Notes: a model not told the origin generated them from the letters alone. Positions 44,829 through 56,855 are shown, numbered from the stretch's first letter. The stretch: DNA of 64,000 bases from Cardiocondyla obscurior (GCF_019399895.1 NC_091877.1:5414419-5478418); one strand, 5' to 3'. A program made the numbers and translations.

Positions 44829-45966
44829 TTGCTATTCATTATTTGTGATAAGATTTTTATCCTTAAAGCAGTATCTTGAATATTGTTGACGATGAGTTTA
44901 AAACTTATCAAAAATTAGATATAATTGACAAAATACTCTGCTCCAAAAAAATTATTAAGAATATTGTAATTATAATTTAAAAAATTTACAAATTTGATTA
45001 TAATTGATAAGATGTTGTTGTCTACAAACGAGTTGTAATAATAACTTTAAAATTTCGAAAATATTTTAACTATAATTGATAAGATATTTTAGTTTAATAA
45101 ATCATCTTAGATATTTCTGATTTAAAGTTTAGAAAACGGTGCTAATATTTTAATTATTAATAAGATATTTTAGTAAAAAAAACTATTTGTCATCATAAAT
45201 TTAAGATTATAACAATATTTTAATTATTAATGAGATATTCTCGTTCAAAAAATAATCTTAGATATTTCTAAACTACTTTCAAAACTATACAGATATTATA
45301 ATTACTAATAATATATTCTAATGAACAAACTATTTGTAATCTCAAGTATTACAACTGTGAAAACTTGCTAATTATATTTTATAAGATACTCATTATTTGT
45401 GATCTTAATTTTAATGCGATTTAAATATTAAAATAATAATTAATCATATAATCAGATATACAATTTGAAAAATTATCTGTAATATTAAATAAAAAAATAT
45501 CACTTAAAACCAATGAAAAAAGAGAGTAATTATCCTATTTGCTAAATATTAAAAATATATATGTGTTTGTTAAAATTTACATCAAATGTAATAGCATAGT
45601 TTTACACATTAAAAAAACTAAAATATCTCATTTATCAATAATTGTATTTATAAAAATCCTATTTATATTATCTCCAATTAACGACAAAATTACCTCGTTA
45701 TATTAGATATAGGACTAGTAATAAAAGCAAAAAATGATGAATTATTTTCATACTTGGCGCTCAATAACGATACGTGAGACGTTTATGCTTTTTTAATTTA
45801 TCTAAAAATCAAATTATTTTAGTAAAAAAAAAGGTTCTGTAACCAACGATTGTTAATTTACTATTTTGCTGATTAAGAACTTACATTACTCATATTAATA
45901 GGCTTGAAAAGAAAATTTATGCTTGTACGATAATTCAAGGGAAAAAACGATAATTTTACGGCCCTG

Positions 45967-46290
45967 AACACATAATGCTGTCGGCCAATAATGTCAACAC
46001 TGATGTGGATGCTGGGCGGTAGTCCGACTTTCCGGACGACGCAGATCCTCTTGGGGCACGGTTGCTTTAGGAGGTACCTGTGTCAAATCGGAAAAGAAGT
46101 CGACGGGGAATATCACCACTGTGACGCCCCCGAGGACACCGCCCAGCTCACGCTGGAATTGTCCGGCGTAGAACGAGAAACAGGAGATGTTAGTCCGGGT
46201 ATTGGGCCCGAACCTAACCCTCCCGAAAACAGTAGAATCCGCGGTAGCGGATATAAAGAATTGGAGGGCCCTCTCCTTATTCTGCGATGA
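45967..46290 (+). pseudogene. R1-like ORF2, C-terminal domain
   Basis: STLMWMLGGSPTFRTTQILL, GHGCFRRYLCQIGKEV and YHHCDAPEDTAQLTLEL form the Cys/His C-terminal domain typical of R1-clade ORF2 (GHGCF..YL..IG, HHC, DTA.HTL.). The region beyond is frameshifted (ALSLFCDEVIAKKERAERE reads in the next frame). The whole RT between the endonuclease and this domain is absent from the window. Confidence 0.75.
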
Positions 46291-46971
46291 AGTTATCGCA
46301 AAGAAGGAGAGGGCGGAGAGAGAAAGCCAGGGGCAGCCGATTGGGGCGCTCTTGTCTCAGCTTCCAATTGCGAATAATGGCGACGGGGGCCCACCGGCTC
46401 CGCCACCTTCTCCCCCAGCCAAAGGAGGGAGGGGAGAAGAAGGAGGCCGCGTCGTCCGGATGCTGGGACACGAAATCAATCGCCTTCCGTGTCAGGGGCT
46501 CGCGGTCCGCCCACTCAGGGCGGAGTAAAAAGTAGCCAATCGGCTGGCGGCGATGCCAGCCTCGAGCAGCGGTGCACGTCGGGTTGGAGGTCGGGGATGG
46601 GGGCAAGCCTCCCCCACTTTTCCCGTCCCGCACACAGCTGCTCAAATGCACGGGAGTCCGTCTGCGGATGACGCTCCCGGGAGGGGAGCGTTTCAGCGGT
46701 CGCCTCGCGAGAATAACTCTCGCGGCAGATGGCCCTCGAGCACTTCTCTCGTGGAGTAGACAAGAGTGACGCGGGCAACTGTAGTTGGGGAAGCCACGCC
46801 CACTTCCACCCATCAAATATGAATTATCGGAGGGCCAACACCAGCCTTTCGGTCAAAAAGATGCTGGCCCGCAGTAAATCGTGGGCCCTGCCGCCCTTAG
46901 TCCTATGGGCGGCAGCGCGTGGGATCCACCCATGTCATCAGGTGGATCGGTGCCGGGAGGGTTGAGATATA
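46291..46971 (+). other. R1-like 3' region, first part
   Basis: A GC-rich 3' UTR with palindromic segments, for example GATCCACCCATGTCATCAGG near 46922 followed by TGGATCGGTGCCGGGAGGG. Long frames on both strands are composition-driven. Confidence 0.6.
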
Positions 46972-47354
46972 CAGAGTGTTTCTGATCAGTGGACTTTACC
47001 GTAAATGGTAGATAAAACTAATCAAAACAAGACAAAAAGTCCTTTACCATTTTGAAAAATTCTCAATAGTTTTCAAGAAAAAAATTAAAATATATAAAAT
47101 ATATAGACGTAAAAGCGACAAGAAAGCTGCGCGTAAGTGAGCGCGACAGGCAAATGACTAGAAATGGCGCTGTCGTCTGTCGCGCTCACTCACGCGCAGC
47201 TTCCTTGTCGCTCTTACATCTATATATTTTATATATTTTAATTTTTTTCTTGAAAACTAGTGAGAATTTTTAAAAATGGTAAAGGACTTTTTGTCTTGTT
47301 TCGATTAGTTCTATCTACCATTTACGGTAAAATCCACTGATCAGAAACACCCTG
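46972..47354. mobile_element. MITE 2 (palindromic, GCGACAAG core)
   Basis: CAGAGTGTTTCTGATCAGTG ... CTGATCAGAAACACCCTG; the arms are ~180 bp inverted copies, and the centre carries GAGCGCGACAGG and its inverse. TA is seen on the left only. It shares its core with MITEs at 54490 and 58899. Confidence 0.85.
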
Positions 47355-47540
47355 AATATGACTGTGATTCCTCAATTCTCCCCCCCCCCTTATCAGGCAC
47401 GGCACCATAGCGTGCTATGGTAGGATTTTAGACGATAATGGGCAGCTTCGCGGCGTAAGACCTGAGTCCGGTATAACCCTTTCCTTTTCCCAGGAAAGAG
47501 GGTATGCGTAAATGCATTTCCTAATTAATAAAAAAAAAAA
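47355..47540 (+). other. R1-like 3' end and poly(A) tail
   Basis: A C-run near 47383, a GCACGGCACCATAGCGTGC palindrome, CCTTTCCTTTTCCCAGGAAA, then ATGCATTTCCTAATTAAT and a run of A ending near 47540. This is the usual terminal block of ant R1-like elements (recollection of the family, not tested). Confidence 0.65.
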
Positions 47541-48265
47541 GTTGGCGTAGGTTAGGATAAGTTAGAGTAGATCAGAGTAGGTTAAAGTATTCTGATGTCA
47601 AAAGTAAGGAGATTATCTGCTAAAAAAAAATATTCCAGTGTCAAAAGTGAGAAGATTCTCTGCTTTAAAAAGTTTTTTTTTCTTAAAATTTTCAGAAAAA
47701 TTTTGTTTTTTTTTTAACTATTAATTGCACGGCAAAAACGTATAGGACTAAAAAAGTTTATCTCTGTAAAAACTATAAGTTTTGTCTGAAACAGTTTTCT
47801 AGATTTTCATTACTTACAGAGATATAAAAAAAAACTAGTTTATGGGTTTTTTAAGTCAAACACCAAGAAAATGGGACTTTGATATTCGTAAACAAGAAGA
47901 AAAGTTACATAGGCTTATGGAGTTTCATTAAAATCGAAGGAAACCTCTTTTCAAAACGTTATTCTTAATTTTTGACATATACAAATAAAAACTGTAAAAT
48001 ATGTAAATGTAAAATGTTATTAAAAAAATACGCAGCATAAATTATTATGTAAAAACATTTTGTTATTGTTACAATTAAGAAACTTTTTTTAAATAATTAA
48101 TTAAATTTAAAAGCAGATGGTACAAAAAAAATGTATATTAAACTTTTAGATAGATAATCTGTAATTTTTTGCAATTATTTTTACAATTTTTATAGTGACG
48201 ATTATTTTATAAACAATCACTAAATTACTATTTGTAAAAATTAGTATTAACATGTTATTGGTGTA
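47541..48265. other. AT-rich spacer
   Basis: No gene. It includes GTTAGG/GTTAGAGTAG simple repeats (47551-47590) and two copies of a ~45-bp block TATTC..[AG]TGTCAAAAGT (47588 and 47630). Confidence 0.6.
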
Positions 48266-48845
48266 TGTTAAAGATTATTTGTTGCTTTTACAAATATATT
48301 TCTTTTAGCTTTCCAATTTTATTGACTAACAAGGGTTCCTTGTTATATTACATATGCAACAATAAATGTGCGCAATCTTTTTGGAGCTGTGCGTGTCTTA
48401 TCTCGTATGGCAACGAGAAAGTCCTTTCGGGAAGACCCGCTTCTCGAAAAATCTATTTTTTTGTTATAAACAATGAACGGGACTGCAGCTCTTTGGCCCA
48501 GCTTTAGGCATCTTTAGTTTTACACTTGCTCGCCACGCGGAAACATCTCTCTGACTATTCGCGCTTCGCGCTCCTTGTATTTAACTCAGTTCACAAGAGT
48601 TATACTTCGAGTAGAATTTCGCTAACGTTCGCTGAAGCTGTATTTCCCAACGTCATATAATTTCGCTAGTATTGTCGCGCATTCGACAATTGTCTTAAAG
48701 TCTTGCTTAAGACTCCGTTAAAATCCAGTGTACCATCGTTGTGAATAAAGACTGCTTTTTTGTGTTAAGTAAATATAATTTCCCATTCAGGCCATTACGC
48801 TTAATCAATCGCGAACGTATCGAGCTCTAGGCGTGTCCTCAAACA
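48266..48845 (+). repeat. BEL/Pao 5' LTR
   Basis: 580 bp, several percent diverged from the 3' copy by eye. It includes GAATAAAGACTGC (AATAAA, near 48743). Confidence 0.88.
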
Positions 48846-48960
48846 TTTGGTCCTTTGAGCCAGATACTATTGTCCAGCAACTGCTATCTATGAATCGCAG
48901 TGCCGCAAGTGACTGTGCTATAATCTCGACATATAACCTTAGCCGCAGAGCCTATAAAAA

Positions 48961-50440
48961 ATGAATCAATCAATAGCTTCATTGATCGAACTGCAGCAAG
49001 AAAGACTGCAGAAATTCCTCGACCATACCAAGGTCTTATTTTGGGACATACCTACGTTTCCGATTCCACTTCCGATTCTCCTACAATGGAAACTCGTATC
49101 AAGTTTCTTGATGAAGCATAGAATCGATTTGAAAAGACGTATCAGAAACTTGTAGTGCTCCAAGATCCAGTGAATCGAAATGATTATTTTAAAAGAGACA
49201 TTTTTGACCAAGCGGAAGAGGCCTACTTTTGACAACGCTCTTCGTTAATTATTCATCGCACTTCACCGTTAATCTCTGCGCGGATTGACCATGCTATCAA
49301 AAGCTTTTCAGTTTTTTAAGGACATTACGCTGATTGGCCATCATTCCGAGAGGCCTTTTATCAGAAAATTATTTGCAATTCTTTTATAACCAATATTAAT
49401 AAGATGCACACTCTTTAAAGATATCTTCAAAGACAAGCTAAAACAATGATTAAGAACCAGTAACGGCTGCTAACTTTCAACGTGCCTAGTTTATGCTGGA
49501 AGAACGTCTTGTCAATAAGAGGTTGCTAATCAATCCATGCTTTGATGCTTTGTCCACGTTTCCGGCATTGCAACCAAATTCTCCATGGAGTCTGCATAAG
49601 ATCCTTCAAGAACTGCTACGTATTACTAAAATTCTGAAAGATTTGGGTCGCTCTGTTGCTCACATTTTATTTACACCATAGTAAAATTATTTGATAACCG
49701 CTCTTGGTAAGAATGGGTGACGGCCATTGAGGGAAGCAACAAACCGCCAACGTTCAATGCCTTCATTGAATTTCTAAAAGGGCATCTTAGTAATTTGAAG
49801 ACAAACACATCCCCAAATAAACAAATTGTGAAAAAATCAACAGCTTTATTGCTTTGCGAGCGTAAAGTTCGCCGCCGGTGCCACACCAACGAGAACTCGC
49901 TGCAGAGAGACACTCGCAGTGCACCTTCTGCTGGAAGAAACATTACATCTTAGCCTACCCCCAATTTGCAAGAATGAAGCCGAAATCTCGCAGAAATTTG
50001 GTTTAGAGTTTAAAGCTCTGTATCAACTGCTTTGAGAATCACGCGGTTAACATTTGCCCATCGCAAAAAAGGTGCAACCTATACCAGCAGCGTCACCATT
50101 CCTTAACGCATGAGGCTTTCGAAGAAAACGTTTCAGTTGTGACTTCTAACTTAGTGATGGTATCTCATTATTCAACTGCTGAAAAGGTTAAACCAGGATC
50201 AAGCATAAGAATTGATGCTGTCTCGAAGAAAAATCTTCATGCAAAGATTTAGCTGAAAGGGCCACTGATGCTCAATCAACTCAACCGGAAAATACTGTGC
50301 AATCGATTCTTCCCTTGCCAAGGGCTTCTTATCAAAGCGGAGGGTCTGTTTCGGACGAAGAAATTCAGGCTTTCTTTAATGAAATTGGCAACAGCAGCGC
50401 AAAAGGATCCGAGGAAAAGATAGTCAAGAATCAACTGTAA
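48961..50440 (+). pseudogene. gag: BEL/Pao gag remnant
   Basis: The ATG at 48961 opens MNQSIASLIELQQERLQKFL. Shifts then lead to METRIKFLDEA (TAG) NRFEKTYQKLVV and DYFKRDIFDQAEEAYF. A segment GHYADWPSFREAFYQKII follows, matching the DUF1759-type Gag of Pao elements. Later frames read MLEERLVNKRLLINPCF and LQPNSPWSLHKILQELL. A zinc-finger region is not clear. More than six stops or shifts are present. Gag would form particles; this copy can move only if another element supplies everything. Confidence 0.6.
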
Positions 50441-50454
50441 TTGTCGGTCGCCCA

Positions 50455-50645
50455 AAGCCATCGGCAAGAGCCGATGGTTTTCATCACTGTCGCGTGCCAG
50501 CGACGGATTTCCTTGCGGCCTGCTGCGGCTGTCAGTTTCCATCGGCAGGAGCCGATGGATTTCATCGTCATCACAAACCAGCAACAGTTCTTTATGCAGC
50601 CTGCGATGGCCATCTATTACCATCGGCAAAAACCAATGAATCTAA
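50455..50645 (+). repeat. ~82-bp tandem repeat with hairpin
   Basis: Three spaced hairpins, CCATCGGCAAGAGCCGATGG (50457-50476), CCATCGGCAGGAGCCGATGG (50539-50558) and a decayed third (50620-50638), are spaced 82 and 81 bp. Each is followed by TTCATC-like DNA. Confidence 0.8.
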
Positions 50646-51032
50646 TTTGACATTGTGATTTGAGACTCTCTTTGACTTTGTGCAATATCAATATGTTCTG
50701 ATATATTTTAGGTAGCAGAACCTTATTAACCTTTATTGTTTTGCTGAAAATTTTTTTGTGTCCTTCAATTAAATTAATTTTGTTGTATATTAGATTGTCC
50801 CTGCAAGGCGGGCGGAATTTAATTCCTTACTTTTTACTGCAGAAAATTAATAATTAATTTTAGCTTTATTGCGAACCTTTTTTCTTTGCGATCTTTGTAT
50901 TTGCATTTGATTTTATAGAAATAACAAAGCTTTTAACTACCCATACGTGGCAGTGTACCCGTGAATAAGGCGGACGGTTAAAAAAGGGAGAACAAAATGT
51001 AAGTTTCTTCGGCATCGACGAGGCGGGCAGAA

Positions 51033-51611
51033 TGTTAAGGATTATTTATAGCTTTTTCAAATATTTTTTTTAGCTTTCTAATTTTATTGACCGACAAGGG
51101 TTCCTTGTTATATTACATATGCAGCAACAAATGTGCGCAATCTTCTCGGGGCTGTGCGTGCCTTATCTCGCATGGCAACGAGAAAGTTTTTTCGGGAAGA
51201 CCCGTTTCTCGAAGAATCTATTTTTTTGTTAGAAACAATGAATGGGATTGCAGCTCCCTGGCCCAGCTTTGGGCATCTTTAGTTTTACACTTGCTCGTCA
51301 CGCGGAAACATCTCTTTGACTATTCGCGCTTTGCGCTCCTTGTATTTAACTCAGTTCACAAGAGTTATACTTCGAGTAGAATTTCGCTAACGTTCGCTGA
51401 AGCTGCATTTTCCAACATCATATAATTTCGTTAGCATTGTCGCGCATTCGACAAATGTCTTAAAATCTTGCTTAAGACTCCGCTAAATTCCAGTGTACCA
51501 TCGTTGCGAATAAAGACTGCTTTTTTGTGTTAAGTAAATATAATTTCCCTTTTCAGTCCATTACGCTTAATCAATCGCGAACGTGTCGAGCTCTAGGCGC
51601 GTTCTTGAACA
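51033..51611 (+). repeat. BEL/Pao 3' LTR
   Basis: 579 bp, direct copy of 48266-48845, followed by the target duplication gtgta. Confidence 0.88.
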
Positions 51612-51713
51612 GTGTACGAATCTTTAATTCCGCTCAATAATATTTTTGATTGGTATAACTTTCAAGCATAAAAATGTGTTAATATTTATTATTATTATTA
51701 AAAATCCATAATA

Positions 51714-54358
51714 CAGGGTGTCCCAGTTGATATAAAAAAGTTCTTAGTTGTAGGTTGGGCTTCGAAAAATAAGTAGAAAAGTCCTATACGGTTTTGTAAG
51801 TTAGGCGTTAATAACCAAGAAAATAACATGTAAAGATTTGACGCCCCCCGTGCGAGTAAGAACGCGCCGCTGAAAGCTACCGAGACGCTGGAAGTACGGC
51901 CCATCCCACGCGACTTTACAAAAATCATAGATTGGTCGGTTCGGTTCTTAGGCGAGTCGGAGAACGGCGCGCGGGTAAGGGAAGCGACGACGCATGGTGA
52001 GGGAAGAGGTTTGGCCGTCCGAAATCACAGCTTACGCTATTATCGCGTTAATGTATACTATCTATTCAAGCATCGAGCAATGCGCGAAGGAAATTGTAGG
52101 GTTTGTTTTCTATTCGTGTTCGCGATTATTTACTTGCGTTAATGTCTTTATTATTATAACTTTAATAGATAAGCAACCTGATGAATAAAGTATTATTTTT
52201 TAATTATTTCGACTATGGAAATTCTATTATCGGTTAATACATTCAACTTTTGCGTATTAATTCTCATTAAGAAAAATTTATTTCGTTCTTTTGTATAATT
52301 TTTGTTTAGTTTTTTATTTTTTCGAATAAAATTGCGCTCGGCGTGCGCGAAATACGGGTTTTGTCAGTGTGCAGAGACAACAGTTAATGCAATTTGATCG
52401 CGGTGTTCGTCGGAACATTAATCGTGAGGAAGCAATTCTAAACGAGTTCGAAAATGATCCGACAAATAGTGTGTGGCGCGTGGCTGAAAATGTGAGTGTA
52501 TCAAAACAATTAGTGCACCGCGTGATACGAGAGGATGGATTGCATCCGTTTCACTACCAACGGGTGCAACATCTTCTCCCACGGGACCAGATGCAACGCG
52601 CAATCTTTTGTCAAGGTATTTATATTTTTTCATTTCTTAAAACTCATTGTTTTGACAAAATACATGAAAAAGCGAATAAAACGATCGACGCGCAAACTCT
52701 TTTGTTAAATCTAATTCAAGCAATTCGTTGTTTTATTATCAGAATCGTGAATATTGCAAGCAACTTGATCGTTTTCATTTAATTTGAAAAAAACATTTAA
52801 TCTTGTTAGACAAGCAGATCGATGTAAACGTTATGTACGTACACAATCGACGCGACAACATTTAGTCGACCTGCTTGACTCTAAATACGTTGAGAACGCG
52901 TATACATACATTTGTCTAACGAGTACATATGTATGTATACTTTGTTATAACTGATACTTATAATTAATTTAATTTCTCAATTAATAATAATTAATAATGT
53001 ATGTTGACAGTCTTCCTAGCTCAATGTCGTCAAGATGAGACGTTTCCTGACCATATTTTATGGAGCGACAAGGCAATTTTTACACCAAATGGAATTTTTA
53101 ATTCTAACAATATCATAATGTGGCAACAGCAAAATCCACACGCCGTCCGTCAGTGTGCCTTTCAATTTAAATGGAAGTTAAACGTCTAGGCAGGAATAAT
53201 TGGCAATAGAGTAGTAAGTATTTTTTTTACATAAAAATTATAATAAAAAACCAAATTTTAAATATTTGTATTATTAATTTGCAGATTGGTCCATTCTTTT
53301 TGCCTCCGCGCCTTGGTGGGGAGAGATACGCGCGATTTTTGGAAAATCATCTTCCAATTTTGTTAGAGGAGCTTCCTCTACAAATGCGGCAAACGATGAT
53401 TTTCCAGCACGACGGAGCACCACCGCACTATTCACGTCGCGCGCGAATGGTCTTGGATTGACACTTTCCAGATGGTGGATAGGCCAAAATGGTCCAATTT
53501 CGTGGCCAGCAAGATCTCCAGATCTTAACGTCCTCGATTATTTTGTGTGGAGATACATAAAAAATCGAGTGGAAAATGTGCGCGATCGTAATGTAGAGGA
53601 GGTACGCGAAAACATCATAGCGGCCTTTAATTTTACAATTACGCCGAACGTAGCACATCGCGCTACTCGTCAAATTATTCAAAGAGCACGATTATGCATT
53701 CAACAACAAGGCAACCATTTTGAGCAGGTAATGCACTAATTTTTAACAGTGGATTAAATCTATTGGGGACACCACTAAAAAAAAACGCGCCAAGCTATCT
53801 ACCTCGCGAGGTGGTGTGGAAACGATAGCGTTTTCATACCGTAATAATAGAATTTCCATAGTCGAAACAATTAAAAAATAATACTTTATTCATCAGGTTG
53901 CTTATCTATTAAAGTTATAATAATAAAGACATTAACGCAAGTAAATAATCGCGAACACGAATAGAAAATAAACCCTACAATTTCCTTCGCGCATTGCTCG
54001 ATGCTTGAATAGATAGTATACATTAACGATAATAGCGTAAGCTGTGATTTCGGACGGCCAAACCTCTTCCCTCACCATGCGTCGTCGCTTCCCTTACCCG
54101 CGCGCCGTTCTCCGACTCGCCTAAGAACCGAACCGACCAATCTATGATTTTTGTAAAGTCGCGTGGGATGGGCCGTACTTCCAGCGTCTCGGTAGCTTTC
54201 AGCGGCGCGTTCTTACTCGCACGGGGGGCGTCAAATCTTTACATGTTATTTTCTCGGTTATTAACGCCTAACTTACAAAACCCTATAGGACTTTTCTACT
54301 TATTTTCGGAAGCCCAACCTACAACTAAGAACTTTTTTACATCCACTGGGACACACTG
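51714..54358 (+). mobile_element. Mariner-like transposon 2 (DD41D-like, ~515-bp TIRs)
   Basis: CAGGGTGTCCCAGTTG ... CACTGGGACACACTG with TA flanks (51712-51713, 54359-54360). The TIRs are about 515 bp each (51714-52230, 53844-54358), highly similar by eye. The spliced transposase is on the plus strand. It is the likely parent family of MITE 1. Confidence 0.9.
52387..53739 (+). pseudogene. Mariner-like transposase 2, three exons
   Basis: Exons are 52387-52615, 53011-53213 and 53285-53739, with GT-AG introns in matching phase (GTATTT...GACAG; GTAAGT...TTGCAG). The N-terminus MQFDRGVRRNINREEAILNE has a helix-turn-helix (RVAENVSVSKQLVHRVI). Catalytic Asp residues lie in HILWSDKAIF, in FQHDGAPPHYS, and in RSPDLNVLDYFVW. 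The last two are about 41 residues apart, as in DD41D elements. A TAG near 53188, a TGA at 53459 and a frameshift near 53475 break it. The enzyme would move the element and related MITEs. Confidence 0.8.
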
Positions 54359-54360
54359 TA

Positions 54361-54489
54361 TATATACTATATTTTCACTAGAGCTTTATAGCACTGATAA
54401 TACATACGTGCAATAAAGAAAGTTAAAATAAAATCTGACAAAATCTGTAATAAAGTAATAGTTAATAACTTGTATAATTAGGAATATAT
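54361..54489. other. Short AT-rich spacer
   Basis: AT-rich, nothing recognised. Confidence 0.5.
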
Positions 54490-54870
54490 AGGGTGACCCG
54501 CCACGTGTTGACCATACAGCGGATTTAGAAAGATATTGGAAATATAGGTAAAAAAGTCCTATGCTATTTTGGAAAATTCTCAACCGTTATTGAGAAAAAA
54601 TAAAGATGTATAAAATGTATAGGCGTAAGAGCGACAAGGAAGCTGCACGTGAGTGAGCGCAACAGACGAATGGTTAGGAATGGCGCCGTCGCCTGTCGCG
54701 CTCACTCACGTGCAGCTTCCTTGTCGCTCTTACGCCTATACATTTTATACATCTTTATTTTTTTCTCAATAACGGTTGAGAATTTTCCAAAATAGCATAG
54801 GACTTTTTTACCTACATTTTCAATATCTTTCTAAATCCGCTGTATGGTCAACACGTGGCGGGACACCCTG
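54490..54870. mobile_element. MITE 3 (palindromic, GCGACAAG core)
   Basis: Starts GGGTGACCCGCCACGTG and ends CACGTGGCGGGACACCCTG with TA outside. The arms are ~170-bp inverses, with core GCGACAAGGAAGCTGCACGT and CGCCTGTCGCGCTCACTCAC. Same family as MITEs 2 and 4. Confidence 0.85.
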
Positions 54871-56372
54871 TATAATAAATAATAAAAAAGAAAAGAAATA
54901 ATGTGCTGTTAAACCTACACTTAGACAATATAATTAGAAAAAACTTTGCGTATATTTAACAACATAAGCCCACAAAAAAAGTACCCGTGCTGATAATCTG
55001 ACTAAGATAATTTTATATATTTTGTTTCGTTAAATTCGAATTTGATTTCAAAATTGCTCTATCATGTTTCAATTTTTTTTAATCTTAAAAATAAAGAAAA
55101 ATTTTGTATAAGTCAACATTCTAATAAGACTTTAATACATTTTCAAATATTATAAATTTAAATTTGACCTAGAATATAAATATGCTTAATTTATGATGCA
55201 AGGTGGACACAATGCTCAAAGAATAATCTTATGACGGTTTGCGCAAATGCACTTTTTATATCTTTAAATGATTTGTGAAGTAAATTTCTCTTACGTTTTT
55301 ACGAAAATATAGCAAAATAAGGCTTACAGAATAGATAGTTTAATGTAAAAAGTAAACAGATTTTTAACTTTTATAGTTAATTTTACAAGTTGCGACTAAA
55401 ATACTAATATTAAAAATTTCTTAATTACAGTTACAATAACAATTAGCACCTCGGTATCCATTATACTTTGAACTTTCCATATTGAATGTTATGTGAAGAC
55501 TGACGTCTAACTCTCTTACATGAATCGATATAACTTTGTATTTAATAATAAGTATTTTCTGCGCATGCTTTCAATAATAATTTTCAAGAAAGACGAATCA
55601 ACTTGCAACAAAGTAAGTGCATTATATATGCTGTGCACCCTCCTTTGAAGTTTCCAGAACTTCAATATCGAACACCGCGTAAGATATTTGCAAATACAAA
55701 TTTTAGTAACAAAGTAGAAGAAGAAAAAAAAGTTGTTTGTATGTTGCTTTTTAATGGGGGTTACAGCTTGTACGTGTAATTAATATAATTAATTATATAC
55801 AAAATTATTTTATATAATACAGAATGTGATACAAGTATCGGATCAAAAAATTAATTTAAAAAAAAATAAGTTTTAGAAAAAATGCAAAACACTGGGTAGT
55901 TATAAATTTTTCGTATATAAATTACCGAATCAGCAACAGCTGAGATTATTAGTGTAGGAATAAGATAGATAGATGGGCGATTCCAAATAAAAAACCAAAA
56001 ACTTATACTTTTTTCAGTCGGGCGACACCGTCTTTAATATATAAGAAAAGGAACTGTATTTACCTATGTTTATACACTGACAGAAAGGTATATGATATAT
56101 CTAACTATAATTACATAGTAAAAAAATATAGTTAAATATATCATTTTTATAGTAAATGTTACTATAATGTTGGTAATAAATATTATATATATATGGTACA
56201 ACTGATCATATATTATTCTTTACTATAAAATATAGTAATTTGAAGTAACATTATAATTTAATTGCAAATATTGAGAAACAAGAACAAATAACTATTTTTT
56301 ATGGTCAGCATTACCAAAATATTACACAGATAACAAAATAAATAACTATGTTACATAGTGTGTTTTATTATA
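54871..56372. other. AT-rich region without recognisable gene
   Basis: 1.5 kb of AT-rich sequence with no long open frame on either strand and no repeat shared with the rest of the window that I can see. Confidence 0.6.
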
Positions 56373-56833
56373 CAGGGTGTCCGGTTCGTTTTGTCACTCC
56401 CAAAATTTTGGGGTAGACAATAATAATTGAAGACAAAAAGTCCTATACAATTATGCAAAATTCGTCACCGTTGATTTTATAAAAATTATAATGTCTCGGC
56501 GAATGAACGCTAAGAAATCTTTGGGCTGGGCGCGGCGATGGCATTGTTTAGTTTTCTGCAGAAAGTAGCCGAATCAAATAATAATGATTAGCGAGCGGGT
56601 TCGGCGAATGAGCTCTAAGCAACTTAGGGGCCGGCCGCAGCGGCGACGGTGTTTATAAAGATGTTATCTGAGTCAACTCAGAAGGGGACAATCGCGAGCG
56701 CATTCGTTTCATTTTTGCCGCAAAGATTTCGATACGTATTGAGAATTTTTTAAAATGGTACAGGACTTTTCGTTTTAATTCGATTAAATCTACTTATCAT
56801 TTTCGGCATCGTCCACTGATCTGGGACACCCTG
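56373..56833. mobile_element. MITE 5 (CAGGGTGTCC ends)
   Basis: CAGGGTGTCCGGTTCG ... ATCTGGGACACCCTG with TA flanks (56371-56372, 56834-56835). The ends are inverted only roughly. The middle has two diverged direct copies of TCGGCGAATGA[AG]C[GT]CTAAG (near 56496 and 56605), not the palindromic core of MITEs 2-4. Confidence 0.75.
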
Positions 56834-56855
56834 TATACTTGAACATTTTAAAACA

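Larger units (their letters stand above)
39174..45966 (+). mobile_element. hAT transposon, nested in R1-like LINE
   Basis: A hAT transposase lies inside. The right end reads ...AATTTTACGGCCCTG (inverse CAGGGCCG, a usual hAT start) at 45966. The left end is near CAGCGTC at 39174. Both subterminal regions share ACGATAATT motifs. I do not find a matching 8-bp duplication, so the left boundary is approximate. It contains a solo LTR (39938-41725) and a MITE (43874-44369). The tail 44829-45966 is AT-rich and non-coding. Confidence 0.65.
34288..47540 (+). mobile_element. R1-clade LINE, interrupted three times
   Basis: The order is a 5' UTR with short palindromes (34300-34560), ORF1 with three CCHC knuckles, ORF2 endonuclease, and ORF2 C-terminus. 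A 3' UTR with hairpins follows, ending in AATAAA-like sequence and an A-tail (about 47529-47540). Insertions are 34896-35955, ~39174-45966 and 46972-47354. The RT domain is missing altogether across the hAT insertion. No target duplication was found. The clade is judged from ORF1 knuckles and the GHGCF...YHHCDA C-terminal motif (established pattern for R1-type elements). Confidence 0.8.
48266..51611 (+). mobile_element. BEL/Pao-type retrotransposon, gag only
   Basis: The LTRs 48266-48845 and 51033-51611 are in direct orientation, TGTTAA...AACA, flanked by target duplication gtgta (48261-48265, 51612-51616). After the 5' LTR, TTTGGTCCTTTGAGCCAG is the sequence usual at this place in insect BEL/Pao elements. 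The internal region (~2.2 kb) keeps decayed gag and lacks pol. A purine-rich tract precedes the 3' LTR (about 51020-51032). Confidence 0.85.

Noticed and set aside
46277..46816. 179-codon minus-strand frame
   Set aside because: It is composition-driven within the R1-like 3' region.
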